Source of the DNA: JAYFQE01 sp034927345
GTDB taxonomy: Bacteria > Bacillota > Clostridia > Saccharofermentanales > UBA5734
NCBI GenBank assembly: GCA_034927345.1
Contig: JAYFQE010000020.1
Coordinates: forward strand, 1 to 64,000
Direction of reading: 5' to 3'
Length of the DNA: 64,000 nt
Within the stretch, counting starts at the first letter, position 1. The number at the start of each line of letters is the position of its first letter. Shown here in pieces: positions 33,927 through 44,331 of this stretch. Both the position numbers and the translations under genes were made by a program. The notes under the pieces are model-generated. The model did no database searches. It saw only the letters and a list, made by a program, of their open reading frames with translations, and had not been told where the DNA came from.

Positions 33927-36119
33927 TTGATCCGCAATAAGTACTTTCTGATCAATCTGCTTTCGTATTTCCTGATATTATCTTTACCGCTTTTCACGTT
34001 TATCTATATTATCACCGAGCGGACCGAAGCGGCAAACCGAAATCTGATCTCGGTCGATCAGACTGCCGCCGTTAACGAAGCGTCGCGGGCGCTCGACCGT
34101 AAATTCGGTGAAATTGATGAAATCGGCTGGAAAATGTATCTCTCTAATTGGGGTACCCGCTTGCGATCCTCATCCGATATTTTGTTCAACTATTTCGACA
34201 TTGTTCATCGACAGGATATTTCCAACGAACTCCTGGGTTATCAATACATAACCAATGTGGCCGATCAAGTGACGCTTTTCGTACCTGACCGGCATTTGGT
34301 TGTCAACCAGAACGGCTGGTGGGACAGCGACGAATTCATGAATTATATGAGTATCGAAGGCGATCATGATCATCAGATTTTTCTCGATGCCGTCCGTTCG
34401 CCCAAAGCTCTGCAATTGATGAATTTAAAAAATATGAATATCGGCGCGTCAGCCGACAATGCTTTGGTTCTGATGAAAAGCATCGACAATCTGACAGAAT
34501 CCAGGGCTACGTTAGTTTTATTTATATCGGAATATAGTCTGAATTCTTTCATCAACAGCACCAGTTCGGCGAAAGAAATCAAGGTCAATATCAATCTTGG
34601 CGAAGAACGGCTTTTTACCAGCTTCGACCGGACGGCGCTGGAACAAGATCATGATCATTGGCTGATCATGAATATCCATTCCGCAACCAATGATTGGGAA
34701 TACGAAATAGCGCTGGAAAAGACTACTTATGTCAGCCTGTTTTCCCAGCCGATCATCTGGATCGTGATGGCTTTGCCGATTTTCCTTTTGGCGTTGGCGA
34801 TCGCGTACCTGGTTACATCCTGGAATTACAAACCGATCCGCCATGTTTTACAGCGACTGGGCGTACCTTATTCTGCGCATAAACAGATAACTTCCGAATT
34901 CAATACGATCATGGAATCCTTTGACCGGCTGGAACATGAAAAGGAAGATCTTGAACAGCAGACCAAGTCCTATTCGCAGGTTATCCGCAATAATATCCTG
35001 ATCAACTTGCTGCAAGGTTATTTTGATCATGACCAGATCCTGGTCACCCTGGAAACCTTTCAAATGCACTATCGCGCCGATCAATATTTCGCGGTTATAT
35101 TCTTCCAGTTTCAAAAAGCCGAATGGCTGACCGGCAAAGATGATTTCCCCTTGTTTTTATCACTGAGAAATTGCCTGGACAAGCAAGAAACATCTTTTGA
35201 ACTGTGCCGCAGCTTCAATAACCGGATTGTCGCCATCTTTCATTCTGACGATATCATCGAACATCAGTCGCTGGAGTCGATCGGCATCCAGGCAACCAAG
35301 GAGATTTTCGACCAATTCCAGATGGATGTCCAGTTCGCTGTGGGCGGTGTGGAACAGGGACTGGTCGGCATCAGCAAATCCTATCTGGCGGCACAGAAAA
35401 GTCAGGAGAGTGTCAACCGGGGTATCGGATTTGACCTGATGCTTGAAAAAGCCCGCTACTATTATCCGACAGACTGGGAAATCCAGCTGATCAATCACTT
35501 AAAGGTCGGCAATGAACAGGCTGCTGTTAATCTGATCAATGAGATCCGCAAAGAAAACAAGAAGCTTGGCTTATCGGAGCAAGATCACGATAAGCTGCTC
35601 TCGCTGCTCATGGAAACCATATCCCGCGTCCGGCATGAACTGGGCCTGGGCCCGGAAACGAACATGCCGGCTGCGGAAACTCCGCTCGAAGATGAATGTC
35701 CGGCAGATCGGACGGAACAGCAATGGCAGCATGTCTTCTGGCGGATCGCGGCTTTGTGTTCCCGCTCGACCGATAATCGCGACTTAGCTTATAATGCCAA
35801 TCTGGCAGATAAACTGATTGCCTATCTGAAAGATCATTTCAACGATCCGTCGCTTTCCATGCAGGCTTTGTCTGAACAGTTCCATCTGTCGGCAGCAACT
35901 TTGTACCGGGTTTTTAAAACCGCGGCAAAAATCAACTTCTATGATTGCCTGAGCCGGATCCGCATTGAACAGGCCAAACGATATCTGGAAGAAGGCGGCT
36001 ACACCAGCGCCAATGTTGCGAAAATGGTCGGCTATGAAAGCGTCCAGTCGTTTAACCGGGCTTTCCTGCGTTACGAGGGCATCAGCCCGAAAGAATACGC
36101 GCTGACGCACCGTTCCTGA
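33927..36119 (+). CDS. Membrane-spanning AraC-family regulator
   Basis: A 730-residue one-component sensor. It has a membrane segment near residues 7-30, an extracytoplasmic region of about 240 residues and a second membrane segment (PIIWIVMALPIFLLALAIAY). A long cytoplasmic linker ends in an AraC-type double helix-turn-helix (MQALSEQFHLSAATLYRVFK, NVAKMVGYESVQSFNRAF). Proteins of this design sit beside LplB/YtcP importers and sense extracellular sugar. The TTG start at 33927 has AGGAGG seven bases upstream. It is the likely activator of the preceding operon. It converges with the GH31 gene. Confidence 0.88.
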   Translation: MIRNKYFLINLLSYFLILSLPLFTFIYIITERTEAANRNLISVDQTAAVNEASRALDRKFGEIDEIGWKMYLSNWGTRLRSSSDILFNYFDIVHRQDISNELLGYQYITNVADQVTLFVPDRHLVVNQNGWWDSDEFMNYMSIEGDHDHQIFLDAVRSPKALQLMNLKNMNIGASADNALVLMKSIDNLTESRATLVLFISEYSLNSFINSTSSAKEIKVNINLGEERLFTSFDRTALEQDHDHWLIMNIHSATNDWEYEIALEKTTYVSLFSQPIIWIVMALPIFLLALAIAYLVTSWNYKPIRHVLQRLGVPYSAHKQITSEFNTIMESFDRLEHEKEDLEQQTKSYSQVIRNNILINLLQGYFDHDQILVTLETFQMHYRADQYFAVIFFQFQKAEWLTGKDDFPLFLSLRNCLDKQETSFELCRSFNNRIVAIFHSDDIIEHQSLESIGIQATKEIFDQFQMDVQFAVGGVEQGLVGISKSYLAAQKSQESVNRGIGFDLMLEKARYYYPTDWEIQLINHLKVGNEQAAVNLINEIRKENKKLGLSEQDHDKLLSLLMETISRVRHELGLGPETNMPAAETPLEDECPADRTEQQWQHVFWRIAALCSRSTDNRDLAYNANLADKLIAYLKDHFNDPSLSMQALSEQFHLSAATLYRVFKTAAKINFYDCLSRIRIEQAKRYLEEGGYTSANVAKMVGYESVQSFNRAFLRYEGISPKEYALTHRS

Positions 36120-36151
36120 GTTTTACCGGAGCGATACGCCAGACCGTATAT

Positions 36152-38422
36152 TTATCGTGTGATCGATGCTGTGCTGCCCATCTGCGGCAACTCTTTTCCG
36201 TCAATCTGCACCGTCCAGACGCCGATTGGACGGGACAGCTGAATGGTAATCTGTTCTCCGGCGCGCCGAGTGACGGCGACGAGGCTGTCCCGTCCGCGGG
36301 TATCGGGGATAACCGTCGTAATTTCAGCACCGTCGGCTATCGCATACAAGGCCAACGTCAGATCCTCGCAATAATCATAATCGGGCAGGTCATCGCGGCT
36401 TCCCAAAGGAAGGACTGTATTGGGGCGCACCAGCAGCGGCAGCGAGAAGACATCGTAGGTCTCTCTCCGCCAACAGCCGCCTTCACGCAGCGATCCGTCC
36501 AATAAACTGGTCCAGGTGCCGGCGGGCAGGTAATAATCGACTTGGCCGTCGGCCCGGAAAACCGGCGCTACCAACAGGCTTTCTCCAAACAGGTATTGGC
36601 GGTCCAGCGTATCGGCGGCGGGATCGTCGGGGAATTCAAGCATCATCGGCCGCAAAACCGGTATACCTTCAGTATGAGCGAGGACCGCCTGCCGGTAAAG
36701 ATAGGGCATCAAGCGATTCTTTAAAATAGAGAAACGTCGCAGCACGTCGGTTGCTTCATCATCGAAAAGCCAGGGCACCCGATAGGACTCCGAACCGTGG
36801 AGCCGGCTGTGAGACGATAACAGGCCAAAAGCGCACCAGCGTTTATAAATATCGGCCGACGCGGTCATCTCAAAACCGCCGATATCGTGGCTCCAGAAGC
36901 CGAAACCGCCCAACGCCAGGGATAGTCCTCCGCGCAGCGTCTCGGCCATCGATTCATAACTGGCCGTGCAGTCGCCGCCCCAATGTACCGGGAACTGCTG
37001 ACTGCCAACGGTTGCCGACCGGGCGAAAACAACCGCTTCACCCTGGCCATAATGATGCTCCAATAAGCGGAATACCGTCTGATTATACAAGTAAGTATAA
37101 TAATTATGCATTCGGACAGGATCGGAACCGTCATGCCAGACAATATCGCGCACCGGGATACGTTCGCCGAAATCGGTTTTGAAGGCGTCGACGCCGCTGT
37201 CCAGAAGTGCCTGCAGTTTGTTTTCATACCAGACACAGGCCGCTGGATTGGTAAAATCGACCAGCGCCATGCCGGCTTGCCAGAGATCTGTCTGCCAGAT
37301 GCTGCCGTCGGTTTTGCGGACCAGGAAGCTTCCGGCTTTGCCTTCGGTAAAAAGGACCGATTTCTGGGCAATATAGGGATTGATCCAGACATTGACTTTC
37401 AGACCGCGTTCGTGCAACCTGCGGATCAGACCGGCCGGGTCCGGGAAGGTCGCCGGATCCCAGAGCAGGTCGCACCACTGAAAGCCCTTCATCCAAAAGC
37501 AGTCAAAATGGAAGACACGCAAAGGAATATGGCGGTCGGCCATGCCCTGTATGAAGGACATAACCGTGGCTTCATCATATTGGGTTGTAAAGGATGTTGA
37601 GAGCCAGAGCCCGAACGACCAGGCCGGAGGCAATGCAGGCCGGCCGGTCAAGGCTGTGTATTTGCGCAGAATATCGCGCGGATGCGGTCCATAGATAAGA
37701 TAATAAGTAAGCCGTTCGCCTTCTTCGCTGAAACAAACCCGTTCGACTTTCTCGCTGGCCACTTCAAAGGAAATATCGGCCGGGCTGTCGATAAAAACGC
37801 CATAACCGCGATTGGTGATATAAAACGGCAGGTTTTTGTAACTGATTTCCGAGGCTGTCCCACCGTCTTCATTCCAGATGTCGATGACCTGCCCGTTCTT
37901 GACGAAAGCGGTAAATCGTTCGCCAAAGCCGTAAACACAAGCACCGACATCGAGAAACAACTGCTCGGTCATATCATGGCGGCCGGTTTTGTTGTTGACC
38001 ATATAAGCCATATTGTGAAATCCGCTGTTGGTTATTTCGCGGCCGCCGCCCCGGTAACTGACCGACCAGGCATTAGGCTTTTTGCTGATGACGGCCTGCA
38101 GGTTTCCGCTGCGCAGACTAACCGTTTGCTCATCTTCATACAGCTCGACCGGGACGTCATCCTGGCTGTTAAGCGCAAAAACCGGTTGGAGATCGACTGC
38201 GCCGTCATGATGGACTAAAGTGATTTTAAGGACATCAGGCATCGGTGAACCGAAGGTTATCGTCAACATAGCTTGATTGAGCTGGTCACCGCGGCTGCGG
38301 ACCGGTTTTGAGGGCGCAAAAACCGTCAATGCCTTGTTCCGGCATATCGAATCATAATATTCGACGGCATAATGAGCTGTGATTTCCGGCCGCAGCAGCC
38401 AATAACCATTGGTAAATTTCAT
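36152..38422 (-). CDS. Glycoside hydrolase family 31, alpha-xylosidase/alpha-glucosidase
   Basis: A 756-residue cytoplasmic GH31 enzyme close in size and layout to E. coli YicI alpha-xylosidase. The nucleophile is Asp417 in AFKTDFGERIP, and the acid/base is Asp484 in HWGGDCTASYE. YicI has Asp416 and Asp482. The FTGRPALPPAWSFGLWLS region and the FWSHDIGGFE segment also match. There is no signal peptide, so it would act on imported oligosaccharide. It is the last gene of the second import operon, 120 bases after the binding protein, with a strong stem-loop between. Alpha-glucosidase activity remains possible. Confidence 0.85.
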   Translation of the reverse strand: MKFTNGYWLLRPEITAHYAVEYYDSICRNKALTVFAPSKPVRSRGDQLNQAMLTITFGSPMPDVLKITLVHHDGAVDLQPVFALNSQDDVPVELYEDEQTVSLRSGNLQAVISKKPNAWSVSYRGGGREITNSGFHNMAYMVNNKTGRHDMTEQLFLDVGACVYGFGERFTAFVKNGQVIDIWNEDGGTASEISYKNLPFYITNRGYGVFIDSPADISFEVASEKVERVCFSEEGERLTYYLIYGPHPRDILRKYTALTGRPALPPAWSFGLWLSTSFTTQYDEATVMSFIQGMADRHIPLRVFHFDCFWMKGFQWCDLLWDPATFPDPAGLIRRLHERGLKVNVWINPYIAQKSVLFTEGKAGSFLVRKTDGSIWQTDLWQAGMALVDFTNPAACVWYENKLQALLDSGVDAFKTDFGERIPVRDIVWHDGSDPVRMHNYYTYLYNQTVFRLLEHHYGQGEAVVFARSATVGSQQFPVHWGGDCTASYESMAETLRGGLSLALGGFGFWSHDIGGFEMTASADIYKRWCAFGLLSSHSRLHGSESYRVPWLFDDEATDVLRRFSILKNRLMPYLYRQAVLAHTEGIPVLRPMMLEFPDDPAADTLDRQYLFGESLLVAPVFRADGQVDYYLPAGTWTSLLDGSLREGGCWRRETYDVFSLPLLVRPNTVLPLGSRDDLPDYDYCEDLTLALYAIADGAEITTVIPDTRGRDSLVAVTRRAGEQITIQLSRPIGVWTVQIDGKELPQMGSTASITR

Positions 38423-38452
38423 TGTTTCGCCTTCTCTCTTCTTTTTCAGTAT

Positions 38453-38490
38453 GGCAATGATCGGAAAGAATGGACTCTCCGATCATTGCC
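38453..38490 (-). repeat. Perfect 13-bp stem-loop between the binding-protein and GH31 genes
   Basis: GGCAATGATCGGA and TCCGATCATTGCC are perfect inverted arms around a 12-base loop. On the minus strand no U-tract follows. It probably stabilises the upstream binding-protein mRNA or partly uncouples GH31 expression. Confidence 0.7.
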
Positions 38491-38542
38491 GTTCAGGATC
38501 TTTGTTTTTGTCCGGCATGCCGGCTTCGGTTGATATTAGAAG

Positions 38543-39880
38543 TTAATTGCCGCCGCCCAGATCGACCCAGGCTTTTTCCATTTCGCTGATGGCTTGATCG
38601 CGTTTGATTGTACCGGCCAGATAAGATTGGGCTATTTCACCAAATTTCTGATGGAAGCTGTCGGTTGAATAGATGATGGCCATATCGCCGACGGCTTCGC
38701 CGGAATCCAGGATCGCTTTCATCGCCTGCGGTATCTGCAGATTGGGGATAGGGGCGTCTTTGATCGGCGGAATGACCTTGGCGACATCGGAGAACCATTT
38801 CTTACCATATTCCGATGTATAAAGCCAATTGTACAGTTTGATGACTTCGTTAACAACCGGTGAATCTTTGTAAATACGTAAAGCTTGATCGGCTCCGGTG
38901 ATGATTCTGGAATGTGCCGGATTATCGTCGACCGGGTATCCCATGATACCTAATTTCAAATTGGGATCGATCGCCATAACCGCTTCTTCGGTCCAGGGGC
39001 CTTGACCGGTCATCATTGCGGCCTTACCGGTGCCGAATGCCGCAATCTCAGCGTTTAGATCGGCTTCCAGCGGTTTGGCCATGCCGTATTTGACGGTCAA
39101 ATCGAGGAAATCAAAGAAATTGGTGCTGAGCAGCGGGTAATCGGCAAATTTAGCTTCGCCCTTGATGAACTTGGCGACCAGATCCGAGGCATTGTCGGTC
39201 GAGGCGTCCAGATAATGCTGGAAAATATGTTTCTGCACCCACCATTCCTTATAACCATTCGAGAATGGCGTATAGCCTTTGGCAACGAGCTTTTCACAAG
39301 CTGCTTTCATTTCAGTTATCGTTTTCGGGAGAGTAGTAATGCCCGCTTCCTCGAAAAGCGTTTTGTTGTAAACGATGCCGAAGCAGTTGGCTTTGACCGG
39401 CAATCCGTATACCTTGCCTTCATAAGACATATTTGCGCGGACAGAATCCAGCATGGCCGCCGCCAGGGGTTCGTTGGTCAGGTCGGCCGAATATTCCATG
39501 TACAGTTTGATTTCAGCGCCGGCAGTGGAACAGAAGACTTCCGGTACTTCTCCGGACGATAATTTTGCTTTCACCAGAGTGGGGTAATCGGCTTGGTTGA
39601 CTTCCATATCGATGGTGACATGAGGAGCCACCGATTTATAGGCTTCGATGTAGGCATTAAAAGCATCGGAGTATTCGGGTTGATTCGAGAAAATATAGAT
39701 TTTGACAGGCTCGGTGGAAGCAGCGGTCGTTGCGGCGGTCCCGCCGGACGTTGCGCCGGTTGTCGTTCCGGCGGTTGTGCCGCTTGTGCCGGCAGGCGTC
39801 GATGTTGTTGCCGGGCCGCCGCAGGCGGCCAGCAAGCCGAAGATCATCATAAAACACAGGATCAGAGCAATTTTCCTCAT
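38543..39880 (-). CDS. ABC sugar transporter substrate-binding lipoprotein
   Basis: A 445-residue family-1 extracellular solute-binding protein. The lipobox LLAAC places the lipid-modified Cys at position 20, followed by a Thr/Gly/Ala linker. It contains ALSSGEVPEVF-like and FGTGKAAMMTGQGPW motifs typical of CUT1 sugar-binding proteins. It belongs to the permease pair at 43501-45218, from which it is separated by the kinase and response regulator genes. GGAGGAG precedes the ATG, and a 98-base gap upstream may hold an extra promoter. Confidence 0.9.
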   Translation of the reverse strand: MRKIALILCFMMIFGLLAACGGPATTSTPAGTSGTTAGTTTGATSGGTAATTAASTEPVKIYIFSNQPEYSDAFNAYIEAYKSVAPHVTIDMEVNQADYPTLVKAKLSSGEVPEVFCSTAGAEIKLYMEYSADLTNEPLAAAMLDSVRANMSYEGKVYGLPVKANCFGIVYNKTLFEEAGITTLPKTITEMKAACEKLVAKGYTPFSNGYKEWWVQKHIFQHYLDASTDNASDLVAKFIKGEAKFADYPLLSTNFFDFLDLTVKYGMAKPLEADLNAEIAAFGTGKAAMMTGQGPWTEEAVMAIDPNLKLGIMGYPVDDNPAHSRIITGADQALRIYKDSPVVNEVIKLYNWLYTSEYGKKWFSDVAKVIPPIKDAPIPNLQIPQAMKAILDSGEAVGDMAIIYSTDSFHQKFGEIAQSYLAGTIKRDQAISEMEKAWVDLGGGN

Positions 39881-39978
39881 CTTTATTCTCCTCCTTCACG
39901 GGAATAAGCTGCCAGGCAGCCCGGTTGTGACAAATACAGTGTATAAAAAGGCAGAAGGCGGCAACAGGAAAATTAGTC

Positions 39979-41628
39979 CTAAATAACGGGTAATATCGTC
40001 TCCTGTTTGGTTTGGCTGCGATGCTGCTGTTCCAGACGATATTCGCTGGGGGAAAGGCTGAAAGTGTGGCGGAATGCTTTACTGAAGTAATTCTGATCTT
40101 TATAACCGACCATCCCGGCTACCGATTGGATCTTGATATTCAGATCCCCCAGCAGTACGCGGGCTTTTTCCATGCGGACCTGCTGCAGATATTCATAGAT
40201 GCCCAGACCATATTTCTGTTTGAACAGCTTCATCAAGTATCCCCGACTGAGGAAATGCTGTTGGGCCAATTCGGTAACGCTGATGTCGCCGGCGTAGTTG
40301 CGTTCCAGAAATAAACGGATGTCCTGGATATCGAACTGATGCAAATGATGGCGGATGCAGTTAAAATAATAACCGGCCAGATTCATCAGCATGTTCTCAT
40401 AATTCTGCATACTGGAATAATCGAAATGCAGGTAAGCCAATTCGGCCGCCAGCGCCTCATCTTCGGATAACTGCCGTGAAGGTACGCCTTTGTCTACAGC
40501 AAGGCTGTTGAGCAGATACATAAGCTCGCTGCGGATCCGATCGGCCGCAGCCAGGCTGAAGCGGCCTGTTGCGCGGACCGAGACGAAAAAATCCAGCAAG
40601 ACCAGACGGACTTGTTCAAATTGGCCTGATTCGACACCCTGCCGCAGCAGAGCTTGACGGCTGATGATCGAAAGTTCCGGGACATCCGGCGTATCGGGTG
40701 AAAAAGATTCCAGATCGCTGATTTGCTGCAGATTCAACAGGTTCTGCGCCGCCAGAATTTGCCGCGCTTTTCGCAGCGACGGCCCTAAATTTAGAATTTG
40801 GCTATCCGGACGGCTCAAGACGGCCAGCGCCTGGATGCTTAGATAATCCTGCAGGCTGGTCAGAATACGCCGGGCGGTATTCCGCAGTTCCGGGTATTCC
40901 ACCTGATCCAGGCTGGTGACGACACCGATAATTTCCTGATCGTTGCCCGGATTTTGCATGCAAAGACAACTGCCTCTGGCGCCGGCGATTTCCTGGATGA
41001 CATTACTGATGACGAAAAACAAGAGGTTGCTGTCGTTGCCAAAATGGAGACTTTTAACCATCCGCAAATTGAGGATCCGGATCAGGACTAAATGATAGGT
41101 GCAAGAATGCTCCTGGTTCAGGAAGCCGCCGTACATGTTTTGGATACGTAAATCATAACTGCCCTCGAAAATCGATTGAAGGAAACGCCTTTTTTGCTCT
41201 TCTTCGGATAACCGGTTCCCGGTTTGCCCCATGCTTCCTTGTTTGCCGCGCCGTTCGGCGACTTCATCGACAGCTTTGCGCAGAGCTTGGTTAAGCGATT
41301 CGCGGTTGATGGGTTTGATCAGGTAATCGACGACTCTGGAACGGATAGCCTGACGGGTAAAATCATAATCGCTGTAACCGCTGATGACAATACAAGTCAA
41401 TTCAGGCTTTTCTGCCTCAAGCCACTGCAGAAACTGCAAACCGTTGACCTCGGGCATTTTCATGTCCACCAATACAATATCAGGTTGCCCGGTCATAACC
41501 TGCTGAATCCCCTCGCGCCCATTGCCGGCTTCCTGCAGGCTGTCGACGCCCAGCCCGGGCCAGTCGCCAAGAATGCAGATCGCCTCACGAACCGGTTTTT
41601 CGTCGTCGATAATTAAAACCTTGAGCAT
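39979..41628 (-). CDS. AraC-type response regulator, YesN family
   Basis: A 549-residue response regulator. The N-terminal receiver domain has the acidic pair in VLIIDDE, the phosphorylated Asp in IVLVDMKMPEVNG and the Lys in DYLIKPINRE. A linker of about 300 residues follows, and the protein ends with an AraC double helix-turn-helix (ELAQQHFLSRGYLMKLFKQK, SVAGMVGYKDQNYFSKAF). It should be phosphorylated by the kinase encoded 54 bases upstream and activate the importer operon. The ATG at 41626-41628 has GGAGG eight bases upstream; the in-frame GTG at 41643 overlaps that site. Confidence 0.9.
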   Translation of the reverse strand: MLKVLIIDDEKPVREAICILGDWPGLGVDSLQEAGNGREGIQQVMTGQPDIVLVDMKMPEVNGLQFLQWLEAEKPELTCIVISGYSDYDFTRQAIRSRVVDYLIKPINRESLNQALRKAVDEVAERRGKQGSMGQTGNRLSEEEQKRRFLQSIFEGSYDLRIQNMYGGFLNQEHSCTYHLVLIRILNLRMVKSLHFGNDSNLLFFVISNVIQEIAGARGSCLCMQNPGNDQEIIGVVTSLDQVEYPELRNTARRILTSLQDYLSIQALAVLSRPDSQILNLGPSLRKARQILAAQNLLNLQQISDLESFSPDTPDVPELSIISRQALLRQGVESGQFEQVRLVLLDFFVSVRATGRFSLAAADRIRSELMYLLNSLAVDKGVPSRQLSEDEALAAELAYLHFDYSSMQNYENMLMNLAGYYFNCIRHHLHQFDIQDIRLFLERNYAGDISVTELAQQHFLSRGYLMKLFKQKYGLGIYEYLQQVRMEKARVLLGDLNIKIQSVAGMVGYKDQNYFSKAFRHTFSLSPSEYRLEQQHRSQTKQETILPVI

Positions 41629-41682
41629 GCTTTCATCCTCCACAAACGTGCCGGAGCATCGCGTACCGGCTCAAGAACAGGA

Positions 41683-43497
41683 TCAGCCGACAGGAATGCG
41701 GATTTGAACCTCCGTGCCTGCCGGACCGGCCTGAATACGGATGCCGGAAGCCTGGCCGAAAACGATGCGCAGACGTATCGACAGATTTTTCAAACCGATT
41801 TCCGGCGCATCCTGTTGGATGTCGGTTTGTTGAAGCGACCGGCGGATTTGTTCCAGTTTATCCGGATCTATACCTGGGCCGTCGTCTTTTACCGTTATCA
41901 GCAGATTCTCGTTTTCAATTTTCGCCTGAATAGCGATGGTGATGCCGCGGCTCGTTTTTTCCAAAGCATGTTTGATGGCATTTTCCGTTAGAAGCTGAAT
42001 CGTCAGTTTGGGGATTTCCAGATCCAGAACGTCAGCGTCCAGATCAAAATCAACCAGAAGGCGATCTCCATAACGAGCTTTTTGCAGCAGCAGGTAATTC
42101 TGGACATGACTGATTTCCTGCCGCAACGGAACGATGTCGCCGCCGCTGATGCAATAACGAAAGGTCTGAGACAAGGCGTCGATCATTTCATAAACCTTGA
42201 TGTTATGGTCTTTAAGGGCTTGCGTCGAGATAGCCTGTAAAGCGTTATACAGAAAATGGGGGTTTAGCTCCGCTACCAGCGATTTCAAGAGGGCGTTTTT
42301 TTGCGAGAGTTCCAGCTGGTATGTTTCATGAATCAATTCCTTTGTTTTATGCGCCATTTGATTAAATTGCTGGCTGATTTGGGCAATTTCATCATGACCT
42401 TCGATCTGAGCTTCGACATCGAACTGCCCCTGGCTGAAAGCGTCCATCTTGCCGGATAAGTGTTTAAGCGGCCGGGTTATAGCCCGGGCGAAAAAAGAAA
42501 CAACCAGACTGGCGGCCAATATGGAGCTTATGCCGACAAACAGGCTCAGATTGCGGTTGAGGGAAGCGGCTTCGGAAATCTGGACATAGGGGATCAGTTT
42601 TGTCAGCCGCCAATGATATTTTGCCGTAACGCGGGATATCGCCAGATACTCCTCGCCCTGAATGGTCAGGGTTTGCATCGTGCCGGTTTCTGTCGAGTTT
42701 TCACCGGCGTCCGCGCCTGATGCCGTAAGCAGCGGCGACGCCTGCCGCAGCCGGCTGTAAAAATCGGCGTCATCCGTGTAATAGACGCTCCCGTCTGCTC
42801 CGGACCAGATCAGATGCTCGCCTTTTTGCAAAGCGGCGTCGCCGATCATCTGGTCACGAACGGTGTGATCGAGAAAAACCGTCAGAATAACTTGTGGCGT
42901 ACGGGTCGGAATATGAAGAATGGCTGTGTGAAAAGCGATAAACATCGATTCCGGATCGACATCATATTGCGCGGCCTTTAACTCAGGTAAGGACTCGACA
43001 AACCAATTGCGATCGGCGGTCTGGAACGTCCCGGTCAGGATGCGGTTCATGTTGGGATTACCTTGTCCGATGCGGACCATCGTTTCTTTCTGCAGACGTG
43101 AGATGTAGTAAAAGCGGTCTTTATCCAGCAGATAAAAGTAAGCGGCGGCGATATCGCTGCGGGAATAAAACAGATTGCGCAGATAATCTTCCAGGTACAT
43201 CTGATCCTGGTAGTTGTTCTGCTCGTTGAGCACCGCCTTTGTGATTTGATCGTAATCCAACCGCGCGGTCAGGGCGGCGGTAATTCCGCCTAAATAGCTG
43301 TCCAGCTCTTTGCCGACAAAATCCAGTACCTCTGTATTGCTGCTGATTTCGTCGGCTATAGCCTGATCGCGCAGCATCGAGTAGGAAATAACCGCCTGAA
43401 GGCAAATAAAGAACAACAGGACGCCGGTGAAAAGCAAGATGAACTTATTGACCAGATGCCGGGTCAGTCTGGCTTGCAGCCTGCGCAGGATGTTCAT
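41683..43497 (-). CDS. Membrane sensor histidine kinase, YesM/LytS family
   Basis: A 604-residue kinase with a membrane segment near residues 17-40, an extracytoplasmic Cache-like region, a second membrane segment near 320-340, a HAMP domain and a His_kinase domain. The phosphorylated His is in LNPHFLYNALQAIS. The ATP-binding part has LLTENAIKHALEK and VKDDGPGIDPDK. It pairs with the response regulator downstream. The gene begins 3 bases after the permease stop, so sensing and import are co-expressed. Confidence 0.9.
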   Translation of the reverse strand: MNILRRLQARLTRHLVNKFILLFTGVLLFFICLQAVISYSMLRDQAIADEISSNTEVLDFVGKELDSYLGGITAALTARLDYDQITKAVLNEQNNYQDQMYLEDYLRNLFYSRSDIAAAYFYLLDKDRFYYISRLQKETMVRIGQGNPNMNRILTGTFQTADRNWFVESLPELKAAQYDVDPESMFIAFHTAILHIPTRTPQVILTVFLDHTVRDQMIGDAALQKGEHLIWSGADGSVYYTDDADFYSRLRQASPLLTASGADAGENSTETGTMQTLTIQGEEYLAISRVTAKYHWRLTKLIPYVQISEAASLNRNLSLFVGISSILAASLVVSFFARAITRPLKHLSGKMDAFSQGQFDVEAQIEGHDEIAQISQQFNQMAHKTKELIHETYQLELSQKNALLKSLVAELNPHFLYNALQAISTQALKDHNIKVYEMIDALSQTFRYCISGGDIVPLRQEISHVQNYLLLQKARYGDRLLVDFDLDADVLDLEIPKLTIQLLTENAIKHALEKTSRGITIAIQAKIENENLLITVKDDGPGIDPDKLEQIRRSLQQTDIQQDAPEIGLKNLSIRLRIVFGQASGIRIQAGPAGTEVQIRIPVG

Positions 43498-43500
43498 AGA

Positions 43501-44331
43501 TCAGCCCTTGACAGCGCCGGCAACAACGCCTTTAACGATATCCTTTTGCATGATGATGAAGAACAGCACCGATGGGAGGACGGCCATAACCATGGCGGCC
43601 ATGGCATACTGCCAGTCGGTATTGTATTGGCCGACAAAGCCGTAAGCGGCAAGAGTCAATGTTTGGGTTGATTTCGAGCTGTTCACCATTAAAAGCGGCA
43701 GCAAAAAATCGTTCCAGATCCACATGACGTCGATGACAATGACGGTAGTGGTAACCGGTTTGAGCAGGGGAAAGACTACCTGGAAAAAGATGCGCAGCGT
43801 AGACGCGCCGTCAACCATCGCACTTTCATCGATTTCCCGCGGTATTGTTTTAACAAATCCGTGATAGATGAAAACGGCCAGAGGGATGCCGAATCCCCAG
43901 TATTGAATGCCAAGTCCCCAGGTACTGCCGGACAGTCCGATGATATTCATCAATTTCAGAACGGTTATCATGATGGTTTGGAAAGGGATCAGCATCGGCA
44001 TGATGCAGAACAGGTAAAGCCAATAGCTGGCGCGGCTGCGGCTGCGCGATTGCTTATAAGCGGCGATGGAGGACAGGATGACGATACCGGCGATGCCGAT
44101 TGCGGTGATTATGACGTTATTGAGAAACAAATACGGGTAACGCACATATTTCCAGACGAAGGCGTAATTATCAAAAACCAGGCTCTTAGGCAGTGAAATG
44201 ACATTACGCATCACTTCGCCCAGGGTTTTCAGCGAATTGACGACCATCAGGATCAGGGGATAGAGGAAAACCAGAGCCACCAGAGCCAGGACGATCTCCA
44301 GGATCAGGAGGCGGATACGCCGTGCTTTCAT
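43501..44331 (-). CDS. ABC sugar transporter permease, MalG type
   Basis: A 276-residue permease with six membrane segments and the EAA loop DESAMVDGASTLRIFFQVVFP. It is the second permease of the operon: its ATG overlaps the stop of the MalF-type gene by one base. The C-terminus QKDIVKGVVAGAVKG is standard for CUT1 permeases. Confidence 0.9.
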   Translation of the reverse strand: MKARRIRLLILEIVLALVALVFLYPLILMVVNSLKTLGEVMRNVISLPKSLVFDNYAFVWKYVRYPYLFLNNVIITAIGIAGIVILSSIAAYKQSRSRSRASYWLYLFCIMPMLIPFQTIMITVLKLMNIIGLSGSTWGLGIQYWGFGIPLAVFIYHGFVKTIPREIDESAMVDGASTLRIFFQVVFPLLKPVTTTVIVIDVMWIWNDFLLPLLMVNSSKSTQTLTLAAYGFVGQYNTDWQYAMAAMVMAVLPSVLFFIIMQKDIVKGVVAGAVKG

